The notes under the pieces were generated by a model that saw only the letters and a list, made by a program, of their open reading frames with translations, was not told where the DNA came from and searched no databases. 64,000 nucleotides of DNA from Undaria pinnatifida. Lineage: Eukaryota; Sar; Phaeophyceae; Laminariales; Alariaceae. The stretch is taken from NCBI GenBank assembly GCA_012845835.1, contig JABAKD010000012.1, forward strand, positions 1,197,120 through 1,261,119. Direction: 5' to 3'. Each line of letters opens with the position of its first letter. The stretch's first letter is position 1. Below are positions 1-11,700 of this stretch, piece after piece. The position numbers were made by a program, and so were the translations under genes.

Positions 1-909
1 TGTTTCTTTCGTGAGCTTTTGTTTTTTTCAGCAGAGCCCATGCTGTTCTGTGGTTTAAGGTGTCGGAACGGCAAGCATGTCGGAGTTGCAGTGAGCGTGA
101 CTTGAGGGGGGGCGGATCACCCCCTTCTCGTCCCAACGTGTGGTGTGGGTGTCGACATTGCGAGTAGGAGAGGGCTTTGCCCACCCGAGTGCGACAGGTG
201 TTTTTTCCTATGCTGTCTGTATGCAACATAATTTTATAGAAGATAAACTCGTGTTTGTTGATGATAGCTATCATACGTCCCCACACTGCTAAGTCTACCG
301 GTTCGCTTTTCGGAGATATTTTACATAGTAATCTGACACAGCTCGCAGAGCACAGCGGTGTAATGAACTGCTACCCGAGAAACTGTGTGGTGTTCAGAAT
401 GTGGCATCACTTCCTAGCATTTCGTATTTTTGTGGGGTGGAGCCCCAACACCCCGAAAATGCGAACGATCACAACAAAAAATGCGTACGGCGACCGACAA
501 TGACCCGCTACAAGAGCACCTCGTGCGGCACCCACAGGAAAATCGCCGGGGAGTGAAAGTGACAGCGAGCGCATAACAAGAATTTCGTTCTCGCGATCAT
601 TGTTAAATGTCCTCACACACATTTTCCCGAACATTTTCCCCCTGAGAAGCGTGGTTGTGGTTCAAAATGGGTGCTAACCCTTAACACCTTAACACCATTA
701 CAACTGGAAAGCCGTTTTGGGGACAAAATTACTTGGAATTGGTATGGAGATGGGTTTCCGGTCTCTGAAGGGGCGAGAATTTCAGGGGCGGCGACTAAAC
801 AAACCGGCGAAAAGTCAGGCAGAATTAAGCTGCAATAATAGTTGTATTAATAAGAATCGTCGCATTTTTTTGACGAAATCTATGTTGACGAACATCTTTT
901 GTGAACGAA

Positions 910-3900
910 GGTGGGAAAAATCACTGGCCGCCGTAAAGGCTTCGACACGAACCGCTGTTACCGTACCCCGGACCCCGCCGATGGAGAAGAGGCGGCTCAT
1001 GCACGAGGCTAGGCGGAAGGCGAAAGACGAAGCTGATAGAGTGAGAACGTTCGTGAATTAGACGTATAAAACAAGGCAAGACTACTACAAGTGACTGTCT
1101 ACGAGTCTTATATGTAGCGTGGAAAATATCAACCAGCAAATGAAGGCTTCGGCTCGAACCGCTTTTGCAAATTGTACCCTGGACCCCGCCGATGGGGAAG
1201 CGGCGGCTCATCCACAAAAACAAGCGGCAGAGCGAAGGACGCAGCTGAGAGGCGAGCACGGCACTAGACGTACCAGGCATGCATACCGGGGCAGAAAACT
1301 GCAAGTATTATGCTGAGAGCGTTAGTGTGATCTTAGACATACAAGGGTAGACAACCACAAGATTTACATGTATACCTGGTGTGCATGCTGTGACGTACAA
1401 AGGCTACTGTGTGTACTAAACCGAGGGTGTGCGTACGATTTGTACGTACCAGGCATACGGGAAGGCAACAATAATTATTCAGCAGAGAGCGTGAGTACGG
1501 TCTTAGACTTATAAGGGAAGACAGCTATTAATTCAAGCAGGGTATATGTCTGTGGAGTACAAGGAAAGACAACTACCGTACCAGTTCACATTCATCTTGC
1601 TGCAGTTCATGATCTACGACAGCAAATAGTACCTGGTCAAATACATCCCTAACAGCATGATCATTGTCATTTAGCGTTTCTTTTTCGTGCAGAGCTAGGC
1701 TGCTCTGAGGTGCCGATGCTCAATCGGAAAAAGAGGAGAAACGACGGTTTCGCCGGCTGGTCGCAACGCATCAGGATTCCAAAATATCCAACACATTCTC
1801 CATTGTCTTGTGCTATGCTCGTCCTTGTCAAATTAAACACTATTAATACCACGTACATAAGAATGTATCAATTTTGCCGCTTGTGATTGCTTTGGTGCAA
1901 GGTTAGGCTGCCCTAGAGGTGTTGGTGGCAAAGCGCAAGGAGAGCGAGAAGCGACGGTTCAGCCGGATGGTGGCCATGCACCGGGACAGCGGAAACACCA
2001 TCAGGGAAACGAAGGCCTCCGTAAGGAAAGCTGAGGAAACCCGCAAGAAGATTCAGCTCGAGCTCGAGGTACTTGAGTTTTTAGTTGCCACGCCGGCGCG
2101 CTGCCAGTCTCAGCCGCTTTGGGACCGACATGGCGAAAACAAACGACGCGTGAATGAATGAATTCATGCATGCTACGATAGAGGTCACATCACCATTTTT
2201 ATCATGAAGATAATCACATGAAGACCTGTACATGATGTTATCACCAATCGCACGGCAGTGGGGATATGTTTTTTTACCCCCTTTTGGGCACTTTTTTTTC
2301 AGTGGCTCGGTGTCACTGGCGCGAGTGACCCACCCCCCTGTTCCTTGAGGTCACAGGCTTTCTTTTGTGCCGTTTAACGTCATTCTCGATGTTAATACGA
2401 AAAGGGATGGTTAGCTACGCTGCAACAAAAAAAAACATCGCCGAACGTGTTGCTGTCAGTGGGGTACAGAGTCACTCGCGTTAGTATGACATGGTATGAC
2501 ATGGTATGACATGGTATGACATGGTATGACATGGTATGACATGGTATGGTATGGTATGACATGGTATGACATGGTATGACATGGTATGACATGGTATGAC
2601 ATGGTATGACATGGTATGACATGGTATGACATGGTATGACATGGTATGGTATGGTATGATGGAAACCCGGTAGTGAAAACTGGGGTATTAACATCCCCCC
2701 TCCCCCAGTCTTGTTTTTGGATACAGGTATCATCATATCATGTGCCACCCGATGAAAAAGTCAATCCCCATGGCCTACTGCTGTAGGGCATGTATACAAC
2801 GCAAAATGTACTTCGAAGTAGCAGAACTCAACAAATCAATTCCCACGGTTTGGGGATAAGGGGCCCCCGTCATCCAGAGAATCGGTTTTTCGCCAAAAAT
2901 CGGTATACCTTAAGACCTCCGTCATTAAGACAATCGGTTTTCTGCCAAAAAGCGGTATACCTGAAGACCTCTATCGCAGCGCACGCGTAAAAAAAAAATA
3001 GCGGTGGATATACCAACCCATTTTATGCCATTTTATGGTCCGAGCGCGCCGTAGAAGTAGTACCAGGCGGCATGCAGCGCGCGCTCGCGCGCAACTCTGT
3101 GCGACAATTTTCGGGAAACCTGCGGATAATAATGCTGATTTTTTTTCAATCGGAGATCCGTCGACCTTGAAATATCTAGTTCATGACGTGGAGATCTGTT
3201 GTGATCTGTCCGCTGTTGTGGAGTCCTTGCCCTTACAAAATTGTATGGTACCCGCATCTAGATCACGCAGCTCGTATATATGTGTGAGAGAGATTTATTC
3301 GCCTTGATATACACCTGGTGTAGACCATGAAACGTGAAATTGGGGATCTGACCCGTCAGATATGTGGAACCTTTCCCCCCCCCTCGCAGTACCCGCTCTT
3401 AGATCAAACAGATCACACACGTGATAGGTATTTGTCTTGTTATACATATATCATGTTCTGGGGGGTCCGATCCGCCTGGTGTGCAGTTTTTCTTCTCTAC
3501 CTCGCCTGTTCCGACAAAAAGAGGGAGCTATATCTACCCTTAAGAATATATGTAGATGATGAGCCGGTGTTCTGACCTGTCCAACCTGTGGAATCTTAGC
3601 CTTCTCCTACAGTATTCTCCTCTTGCCACAGAAAGAGGAAGTTCAGCACGTAGCCATGGTGGCCAAGGAAGCCCGCCGACCGTACGGCCCCTATCCGAAA
3701 CCATGATCTAGGTCATGCAGATCATATGGTTCATGTACTTCAGTACCGGGTATTTTAGCTGCCTTGAAACGATAGTGATGTAGGGCCCTGAGCTGTCCAA
3801 TATGTGGACTCTTCTCCTTTTAATTTCCTACAGAAAAAAGAGGCTCAGCGAGTAGCCGTCGCGGCTGAGGAAGCACGGCGCCGAGAAGTATCTCGCGCGG

Positions 3901-6182
3901 TCACTGCTTACGTGGCCGGATCGGAGGCGCGAAGGCGGGAAGAACACGGAGCTGGACCCCCCTTGGAAGAGCTTGTCCGAACCAAAAAGGTGCGTCCACC
4001 TTGTTTGTTGTGTTGTCTTCACTAAGAATTCTTCTTTTTTTCCGCGATAATTTTTCCAAAGCGATTTCGGTCCAAAATCAATGACCACTTTCGACACGAA
4101 AAAACGAAAAACCTCGCACAGGAGGAGAAGAAGGCGGAGTTTCGAGAGAGGTCGAGGCTAACCCGTACGGGGCTTAGGCGGGCCTTGCGCAACAGGCCCA
4201 ACCTGCTCGAGAGGCAAGAGAAGCACGCGCAACTGCACTCCAGAAAGCTCGCCGCGGATGCATGGGTAAGGCATTACGAACTATATGGCTTACTTTTGGT
4301 GGGCAATGGGTTAAGATTTTAATCAGCAGCAGTTTACAGTAGACTATTTCTCTCTAATGCCTTAACAAAGGAGTGCGTATTTCCCTAGCTGAAGCCTATT
4401 CATTTCCGGAAAACGCTTTTTAGTCAAAATTTGGCACGCGTCCGACGGATATGTATCCCCACTTGATGATCTAGATATTGCACGGAAGATCTGTATGATC
4501 TAGCTCATGTTACCCGGCGCGAGCCGTGCGACCAGCATGATCTAGCACCTGTTTCCTGGATAATATATACCAGGTATACTCTATGCATACAGATCCTGTA
4601 CAGCAGCTCATAACCCAAATACAGAGTCTCCTGGAGATGATCTAGATCATCAGATCATCCAGATCGTGATCTAGCAGAGTCATCCCTCTATAGTGCGGTA
4701 GAACGATAGGGGTTAACTAATGTTTCTGACCTCCTGACGTTCTGACCTCTGTAATAGTGCGGTTGACCTCTTCAAGGGTGGATCTATCGGTTAGTATGAT
4801 GATGTTACGAGTGTACGGTTGTTAGGACTAGCGCGTAATAGTGTTGGTCGGGCTGCGCGAACGAGTGTCTTCGAAGTCATGTTTCGGGTGAGATATCTGA
4901 GCTCCTCATGTTGGAAGCTCAGAAGATTCTTCCGCGTCCCTAGCGCGGGAGGGCTCTATGATCTAGCTCATGATCTAGCTCATGATTTAGCTCACGATAC
5001 CGGGTGCGAGCTGTTCGACCTGCGTGATCTAGCACGTGTTTCCTGGGTTAGATCTGTGCTCTATACGTACAGACCCCGTATAACATCTCATAACGGCAGC
5101 AATAGGATCTGTTGTAGATTGTAGGTTATCTAATAATTTGATGATCTAGATCGTGACCTGTCCGGGATGTTGTGCAGGTGCTCAGCATTTTCTGCTGCAA
5201 AAACAAATCCACAATAATTCCCGGCAGTTTGTTCCAAAACACGTGGGTGAAAGGCCCTGAAGGGGATACAAAAGGAAACAACGCGTTCTCTCGCCCAAGG
5301 ACTTCGGCGCGTCATTTCGAGTCGGGGACAACCAATAAATCATCCCCCGGATGTCCCATCTACTCACTGAAGCGTGGGTGTGCGATACATTCGTTTAACC
5401 CTCCGAGACATTCCTTTTTTTCACTCCGCGTATCGGATCACTTCAACCGTCTTTTGACAGCATTATTTGTCCTTCACGCTCTTCCGTCCGTGAACGTGCC
5501 GCGCGTCTGTCTGCAGTCAGCGAGAGCTTTCCTCGAGAGCAGGGAAGGTTTTACCACCTCAGGTAGGCGTGCATCGAGAAGCGGGGGAGAGACGGGGTGG
5601 ATGGCGAAAGCCTCCGCTGACCACACCTTCAGCGCGCAAGACAAGATTGGACTTGGGCTTGCGCCCGACGTTGGCACTACTACTACTGACAGCGTAGGCG
5701 ACACTAACAGCAGCAGCGTACCGGTTGGCACTACTGCCAGCCGTGTACCGGTAGTTGACACTATTTCAAGCAACATGCCGGTAGTTGGCAATATCGATAG
5801 CAGCGAAGTCGGCGGTGCGGTGCTCCACGGCGGCGATAGGGAGCCTCCGCCACGCGTGGAAGACATTCCGGAGGAGGGTGGCGTTGGTTCACCCTTGTTA
5901 GTGCCCTCGGGATGCATGGAAGGAATAAGTGTCGACACAGATAGTTTCACCGGCAACAAAAGCGATACGCCCGTCGATGTTCCCTCGGGATGCATGGAGG
6001 AACGGGAGGAGGTAGTCGCAACGGCAGCGGCGGAGGCGGAGGCGGGTGGGGGAGCAGCGCGCAAAGGCACAACCGCCGTGTTAGAAGGCTGTGCGGAGGG
6101 AAACCCTTGCAATGACAGCGGCAGTAGTAGTAGCACCAGCAAGAGCGACAACAATAGAGCCGCCGCACGTAGTGATAGCTAA
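910..6182 (+). CDS. Charged coiled-coil protein, function unknown (5' partial, multi-exon)
   Basis: Exons read from splice borders: about 910-1040, 1919-2068, 3834-3989, 4062-4265 and a last exon 5517-6182 (an acceptor at 5177 would also keep frame). All junctions are phase 0, which supports one gene. The protein is almost entirely Arg/Lys/Glu/Ala helix, for example EEARRREVSRAV and LRRALRNRPNLLERQEKH, so a coiled coil is likely. The last exon is different: low-complexity Thr/Ser/Val/Asp, with the eight-residue units VPSGCMEG and VPSGCMEE and several PVVDT/PVVGN-type units, ending at TAA 6180-6182. No enzymatic motif, signal peptide or membrane segment is visible. The true 5' end lies left of the window or in exons I could not define. 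Introns carry decayed copies of three of its exons. A cytoskeletal or ciliary coiled-coil role is possible but unsupported. Confidence 0.6.
1130..1290 (+). repeat. Decayed copy of the exon ending at 1040
   Basis: Matches 930-1050 in order: AAGGCTTCG, CGAACCGCT, CCCCGCCGATGG and GCGGCTCAT recur, with substitutions and small indels. The reading frame no longer encodes the same peptide after the first third. Lies downstream of the parental exon in the same intron. Confidence 0.75.
1690..1800 (+). repeat. Decayed copy of the exon at 1919-2068
   Basis: The acceptor region AGAGCTAGGCTGC and the downstream GACGGTTTCGCCGGCTGGT parallel 1900-1990 (TTAGGCTGCC, GACGGTTCAGCCGGATGGT). One frame still gives RRFRRLVATHQDS against RRFSRMVAMHRDS in the exon. 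It lies 5' of the parental exon. Confidence 0.7.
2483..2660. repeat. 10-bp minisatellite (ATGGTATGAC)n
   Basis: About 17 head-to-tail copies of a 10-bp unit, with two places where ATGGT is repeated without TGAC. Lies in an intron of the coiled-coil gene. The reverse-strand ORF across it (HTMSYHVIPC units) is a product of the repeat. Confidence 0.95.
2866..2976. repeat. Tandem duplication, ~60-bp unit
   Basis: Two imperfect copies of a unit containing CAATCGGTTTT, GCCAAAAA, CGGTATACC and AAGACCTC. Confidence 0.8.
3335..3700 (+). repeat. Two decayed upstream copies of the exon at 3834-3989
   Basis: The copy at about 3565-3700 keeps the CTGTCCAA/TGTGGA intron end, a CTCCTACAG acceptor and exon-like GAAGTTCAGCACGTAGCC. 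An older copy near 3340-3400 keeps only the intron end and a CGCAG. Both lie 5' of the real exon, with ~220 bp spacing. Confidence 0.7.
4495..5115. repeat. Direct duplication within the intron before the last exon
   Basis: About 115 bp at 4495-4620 (GATCTAGCTCATG, GTGCGACC, GATCTAGCAC, GTTTCCTGG, CATACAGA, CTCATAAC) recurs at about 4960-5100, in the same order with substitutions. In the second copy the GATCTAGCTCAT element is itself tandemly repeated three times. Confidence 0.8.
4823..4960. repeat. Dispersed repeat, copy 1 (partner at 31105-31300)
   Basis: AGGACTAGCG, TGTTGGTCGGG, TGCGCGA, CATGTTTCGGGTGA, GCTCCTCATGT, AGAAGATTCTT and CCCTAGCGCGGGA are shared in order with about 31105-31300. 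The two lie in introns of different genes, which indicates a mobile or dispersed repeat. Confidence 0.75.
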
Positions 6183-6328
6183 GGCTGTTATAGAAGCGAC
6201 TAGAGCGGCATGACATCATCATCATCATCAGCAGCAGTGTATGTGATACTGCCGTCGCCGCTGGTAACGCTCCTACCGAGGATCAGGTGGAACGACAACC
6301 ATTGGAGGAGTTGTGGCCCAACCCAAGC

Positions 6329-6414
6329 GGCGTGACGCGGAGTTTTTGGGTCTTTGCATCTGGCTGGCACGTTTGCGATGTTACACGAAGTTTGTTGTTT
6401 ATTAATAAAGGCTC
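6329..6414. repeat. Dispersed repeat (related to 47137-47225 and 61487-61576)
   Basis: Shares GCATCTGGCTGGC, GTTTG, CGATGTTACACGAAGT and TGTTTAATA-like blocks with two far more similar copies near 47.1 kb and 61.5 kb. This is the most diverged of the three. Confidence 0.5.
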
Positions 6415-6519
6415 AATCCTGTTTGTTTTCGTTGGCATGTATGATGCACATGCTGCGGTACAGGCCCGCCTTTTCTCAGAGGATCTTCGCTTGACAAAAC
6501 GATTCTAATCATCTTATAA

Positions 6520-7300
6520 CATTGTCAACATCATATATCATCATCATTACATGGCATAACACTATTTAACATCATGTAACATGATATACCATGATATACC
6601 ATGATATAGCATCATATCACATCATGTAACACCATATATATAAATGATACGAAGTATAAAATTGTGTAACATGATACAACATGATATACCATGATATAAC
6701 ATCATATAACATCATATAGCACCATATATAACCATATAACATCACACAACGTTATATAACATGAAAGATCGGAGTATCACACACAGCTTGCAAAGATGCG
6801 TTTCGACGAAATCTTCGATCTCACAGCTGGAGTGTATTTTATTTTTTATAATAACATGAAATAACATCATATCACATCATATAACATATAACATCATATA
6901 ACATCGCACAACATCGTAACACATCATATAATATGAAATAACACGATATAACATGGTATGACATGATATGACACCATATAATATATTATTACATCAAATA
7001 GCATCATAGAACGTCATAGAACATCATAGAACATCATGTAACATCATATTACATCATGTAACATCATATAACATCATACAGTATAACATGATACAACATG
7101 ATGTAACATCGTATAACATCATATAACATGATACAACATGATGCAACATATCATATAACATCATATAACACCATATAACATAATAAAACGTCAAATACCA
7201 CAAAATAACATCATATAACGTCATATAACATCATATTACATCATATAACATCATGTAATATCATATAACATCATAGAACATCATAGAACATCATATTACA
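6520..7300. repeat. AT-rich minisatellite, ATCATATAAC-type unit
   Basis: Some 60-70 imperfect copies of a 10-bp ATCATATAAC/ATGATATACC-type unit over ~780 bp, interrupted near 6765-6840 by an unrelated dispersed repeat on the opposite strand. No coding potential. The block starts ~340 bp after the coiled-coil gene's stop codon. Confidence 0.95.
6765..6838 (-). repeat. Dispersed repeat family 'GTGAGATCGAA' copy
   Basis: On the reverse strand reads CAGCTGTGAGATCGAAGA..TTTCGTCGAAAC..GCTTGCAAGCTGTGTGTGATACTCCGAT-like sequence. Other copies: 21950-22110, 30245-30305, 34655-34725, 47405-47465, 47725-47815, 47875-48045 and 49150-49235. Confidence 0.75.
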
Positions 7301-7985
7301 CGGACGTGGAGCTTCCACTATCTTTGCGGAAGTAACTTCGATAGAAGCTTTCATACAAGCCGCTACCGAAACGCTGATGAAACCTTTCGTGGAAGCTTCC
7401 GTGAAAGCTTCCATGAAAATAGCTTCCACGGAAGTTTACTCTTTATCTCCATGGAAGTTGGAAGTAAAAAAGTACACCGCTCTCGTGGATGTTACTTATT
7501 AAATATTGGTTACTTCCACGAAAGCTTCCATGGAGGAAGTGGCTTTCCGTGGCAAGCTGTCGTGGAAGCCGCTGAGCTTCTGTGGAAACTTCCATAGAAG
7601 ATTCCATGGAAGTAAAAAAGTAAAATTCCGTCGAAGTAGCTTCCACGAAAGCTTTTCGTGGAAGTTTCCGTGGAATCCTTGGAAGTAAGAAGTAACCTCC
7701 GTGCAAGTATCTCGAAAGCTTTCGTGGAAGCTTCCACGGAAGTTTCCATGGAAGTTGTGGAAGTTGGAAGATTCCATGGAAGTGGCTTCCGCGGAAAGCT
7801 TTCACTACTTCCATGGAAGCTTCCACGGAAGCTTTCGTGGAAGCTACTTCCATGGAAGCTTCTGCGGACAATCTGTGGAAGCATCCGGGAAAAAAATACT
7901 CCCGTGGATGCTTCCATGGCTTCCATGAAAGCTTTCACGGAAGCTTCCACCGCTTCCGTGGAGGCTTTCATTGACTTCCACTCGA
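7300..7985. repeat. Palindromic minisatellite built from GGAAGCTTCC / TTCCATGGAA
   Basis: Nearly 700 bp made of permutations of GGAAGCTTCCA(C/T)GGAAG, in which AAGCTT and CCATGG palindromes alternate. Both strands look alike, so long ORFs appear in several frames on both strands; they are by-products. The block can fold into many short hairpins. Confidence 0.95.
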
Positions 7986-8104
7986 AACACAAGTAGTGCA
8001 GGAGGCTGCATGCCATTCGCAAAACTCTAATACCCCTAAAAGTGCCACAGTAGTATAATACTAATAGCAGTATAGTAGTAGGGGTCCCTCCCCCAGTGAG
8101 GCCG

Positions 8105-8300
8105 TGGTGTGGTATCACACTTTAGAGCAATATGTCCGCCTTATGGGGGAAGCCGCACTGTTCATTATTCATCCCAGGTTATGAGTGCAATTCGCCAGTC
8201 ACGCCAAGCCATTTTGACCGCCTTGTATCGGGACACCGCCTTACGTAGGGATACCGCGTTAGGGATACCGCATTATAGAGGAAAGCCGCACCATTCGTTC
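8105..8300. repeat. Dispersed 'CCGCCTTA' element, copy 1
   Basis: GCCGCCTTATGGGGGAAGCCGC, CAGGTTATGAGTGCAATT, CCAGTC.CGCCAAG and TTGACCGCCTTGTAT..GATACCGC recur at 9005-9100 and, reverse-complemented, at 49325-49440. Each copy is framed by CCGCCTTA direct repeats. Non-coding. Confidence 0.75.
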
Positions 8301-8309
8301 CAGGTCGTT

Positions 8310-8715
8310 GCTATAAGGCTTGCACATTTAGTTTGGATAAGCAATCTCGGTTAACATTTTGCAAGTGGTCAAACGGGCTAATACCCCTCTGATTTCCGTA
8401 ACAAATGGCGTAGTCGGCAGGACCATGGATTTTTTGGGTCGTGGGTTCGAATCCCACCGCACCCGCTAATGATAATAAACCTTTTCAAAGACCTTTTCCC
8501 CATGTCGAACTTGAAAAATGTTATCCTCGGTATACCCAGGAAATGAAACCGCTTGGATGTTGACACGTTCGCCCGTATATCCGGCCGACCTGGCATCCCG
8601 CCGTTTTAGGGGGGGAGAGTGTTACAAGGCTTAGTCTGGGTAAGCAACATCTAGGTTAGCCTTTTGCAACTCTAATACCCCACTAATTCCTTAACAAATG
8701 GCGGCGTCGGCAGGA
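8310..8715 (+). repeat. Direct repeats flanking a tRNA-like segment
   Basis: About 95 bp at 8312-8420 (AAGGCTTG, GGATAAGCAA, TTTTGCAA, CTAATACCCC, TAACAAATGGCG, GTCGGCAGGAC) recurs at 8620-8725, spaced ~310 bp. The first copy runs into a segment with A-box TGGCGTAGTCGG and B-box GGTTCGAATCC and a perfect T-arm, GTGGG..CCCAC. No 5' strand pairs with the terminal CGCACCC, so it is not an intact tRNA. It may be a truncated tRNA-derived retroposon or tRNA relic. Confidence 0.5.
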
Positions 8716-9004
8716 CGCCACGTATTTCATGACTAGGGGCTGTTTCGGACGCAGGCCACCCTTTGCAGGTCTCTCTACTGGATAGGTTCCACGTTGGTCA
8801 CTCCCTTGTACTAAACAAGCTCTTGTATAAGTTCCACTCACGCCACGGACGAGCTGAACACGTTGCTAATCCGCGGATCAAAAGCATCGCCCCCTTTTTC
8901 CTATGCGCACATGTCTTCATAGCCATGCGAAACCCCTTTTTACATCATTTCCAGATCTACCAGTGATGTAGATGTTACGCCTTGTTAGGCTTCCAGGGCA
9001 ATAC

Positions 9005-9105
9005 CATAACATCTATGAGTGTAATTCCCGAGTCGCGCCAAGCGATATTGACCTCCTTGTATAGGGATACTGCCTTACTCAGGCCGCCTTATGGGTGGAC
9101 CCTAA
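9005..9105. repeat. Dispersed 'CCGCCTTA' element, copy 2
   Basis: ATGAGTGTAATTC, GAGTCGCGCCAAGCGA, TTGACCTCCTTGTATAGGGATACTGCC and GGCCGCCTTATGGG match copy 1 at 8105-8300. The stretch from 9105 to 10280 holds no exon or repeat I recognise. Confidence 0.7.
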
Positions 9106-10282
9106 CTGTACCTCCATCGCAGCACGCATCATCATCGATCCTTGTGGAGCCCGGGTTGTGTTGCAACCACAGGCATAATAAATATGTGCGATGTTACCGA
9201 CCGCCTCCGTCTGTGTGCGGCTGTGCGAATGGGATCATGTGCATCTTGTGGCTGAATTGTTGCAGTTTGGACACGACATGTATCACCAATATCCAAGCAG
9301 CCCGCGTTGCTTCGAATGATCGATGCTGTATAAGCGCCAGCTTTAGACTAGTAGTCAAAGTTTCCCTCTGAAGTTCCCGAAGGGGACTCCGATAATGTGT
9401 TGGCTTGTGATCCTCCACCCAAGCAATCATCCGGAAACTCAAAGCCCTATTAATAGTGGTAAGTTTCTGGCGTGCTGCAACCGGCGCGTGTACACCAGCA
9501 GAACCCCGCAAGGTACACCGGGGAAATCTACTGTAACATGCGGGCTAAATATACCCACGTCTCGGAGCAATACGGGACAATAAACGACCACTCAACCGGT
9601 AGAACTCACAGTTGACACGCTTGAAACAATTTGACAAACTCATAATTTTGCCACACGGAACAACCAATTGTTGCCACACAGCTACCCCAGTTGGCACCAA
9701 AAGAGGGAAACTGCCGCACCACGGTGTTATCCTCGCGTCGTGATTGTTTTTTGAACGGGCGTTTGATGTTTCGATGAACAGGGAGAGGGGGGGGGGAGGG
9801 GGCGAAGGGTTGGTACACCCAACAACACTAACCTAATTCGTAACCCCAATTGGACGGGGACAAAAAAGGTAACAATAAATTAATTGACTGCAGCATCGGC
9901 TACACGATGTTGCACAGAGGCTGCTTATTATTTTGTGAGAGATGACGGGGTTAACGTCCGACTCCACATGCACAGAGCTGAAGGACAAGTACGCCGGCAG
10001 CGCGGTAAAACTCTTACTACTGCTACTTCGCGTTCGAGCCATGCACGCACTTCAACAAAGTTTGGGCATCATAAATTCAGGGTCTCCAAAAAGGAGCAAT
10101 AGTCACGAACGTCAGAACGCTAGCGTAATTGCCACCGCCGACTGGCTTCGATTCCGCTTCGGGACCCATTAAAAATTGCGAAACCACGACAATTACGATA
10201 TTATGCCTCTAGGAATAATAGCGTCCAGCAGTATACGGTCATTGCCATTTCTGTAAGAGCTCCGCGCAGCTCCTTCCATTGC

Positions 10283-10585
10283 GGTCGCCCCGGTGGCGTA
10301 TGAGATTATCCCCGAGCCTGGAATTAGACATTTTCGTGAGTTCGAGTCCCCCCGAATGCGCACTCATATAAATTCGTAGGGTTTTTTTCTTGGGCACAAT
10401 TGACTTGCGGAAAGCGAGAGAGCGTGAGTTAGCAACACTCGATGAACAATCGACGAGCAGTGGGATTGCTGAACCCTATGCGCGTTAAAAAAATGAAGGC
10501 AAGAACCGGGGGGGAGAAGGGACAACACCTGTGACCATGGCTTGTTGTCCAGAAGCTGGAAAGTAGAAGTGTGAACAAACAAAGA
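10283..10585 (+). mobile_element. tRNA-derived SINE, copy A
   Basis: The head, GGTCGCCCCGGTGGCGTATGA followed by GTGAGTTCGAGTCCC, resembles a tRNA with A- and B-box spacing. The body (AATTGACTTGCGGAAAGCGAG, GCAACACTCGATGAAC, GGATTGCTGAACCCTATGCGC) and the tail (CACCTGTGACC, CCAGAAGCTGGAAAGTA) are shared with copies at 27319, 46780 and 51806. It ends in an A-rich run. Several short ORFs on the reverse strand are artefacts of it. Confidence 0.9.
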
Positions 10586-10721
10586 ATAATAAGCAGTGAG
10601 GGCACACATCCCTAACCCCAGCAGCCCGGACTGCCTCGTCTGGTCGATGCCGCATTCGACAATTTGCTTGGACAATTTTTCCCTCTGAGGTCTCAAAGGG
10701 ATTGAATTTCACACGGAGACC

Positions 10722-11330
10722 ATAGGCATACTGTAGGGTCTACAATGTACCCGCTGTAGGGTCTTCTATATACCCTACTGTAGTCTATGATACACGTAGA
10801 CATACTGTAGGGCCTACAATGTACCTACTGTTTGTAGGGTCTTCAGTATGCCTACTGTAGTAGGGTCTACAATAGACCCACCGCAATACAGCCAACGACA
10901 CGCGTTACCCTGCTGTTCCTCAGTGTACTTTGAATCGCCGGTACAAGACGTGAATACGCGCAAGTAGCCAAAATAGCCAATTCCACGTCATTACGCGTAT
11001 AGCGGGTACAACACGTGACTACGCGCAAGTAGTCAAAATAGCCGATTCCACGTAATTACGCGTATATCAACTGATCCACGCCCACGAAAAATCAATCTCT
11101 ACGTTTACACTGGACATGCTATGGGGTATGCATGTACATACTGTAGGGTCGATGTCATACTGTACGGACTGCAATATCCCTACTCTGTAGGGTCCGCATT
11201 AGACCTGCTGTCGGATATTCAATAGACGTGCTACTGTAGGACCTGCAATATACCTACTGTGTAGGGTCTACAATCAATTAATACAGGGTCTATAGTATGG
11301 TCTACAATAAACCCGTGCAGCAGAGCAGAT
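10722..11330. repeat. CTGTAGGGTCTACAAT minisatellite with an internal 65-bp duplication
   Basis: Degenerate CTGTAGGGTC(T)-CAATATACC units at 10722-10890 and 11130-11310 flank two copies of a ~65-bp unit (TACGCGCAAGTAG, CAAAATAGCC, ATTCCACGT, ATTACGCGTATA) at about 10950-11075. From 11330 to 11690 I see nothing. Confidence 0.9.
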
Positions 11331-11700
11331 TCCCTAGCAACTGATGCAAAGACAGCATGTACCAAAACCAAGAGTGACGCTCGATTGTTTCCCTAAACTC
11401 CAACACTAGTAATATATGCTACAACTACACAACTGATGTACACCACAGCAGTGTCAGGCAAAGATACCACGACAGCGTACGTCAGTTCCACCTCCGTATG
11501 ATATGTCCTCCACACAACGATACAAAATCCACACGACAATACATAATATCAACACGACAACGAGCGGAGCATTGACGGATACTGCGCCGGCCAATACCAG
11601 AGACACGCACAAAAAAACGAGCGTCTTTTAGGACACGCAACGGAAAAAAACGGGTACCCTCAGGGGAAAAGGCACCCCTGCGTACTATGATACCATCCGA

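Noticed and set aside
6520-7300. CRISPR array
   Set aside because: Units are continuous tandem copies without unique spacers; eukaryotic minisatellite.
7443-8118. Overlapping ORFs on both strands
   Set aside because: Strand-symmetric palindromic minisatellite keeps frames open by chance.
8405-8466. tRNA gene
   Set aside because: Good A and B boxes and T-arm, but no 5' strand pairs with the CGCACCC acceptor end.
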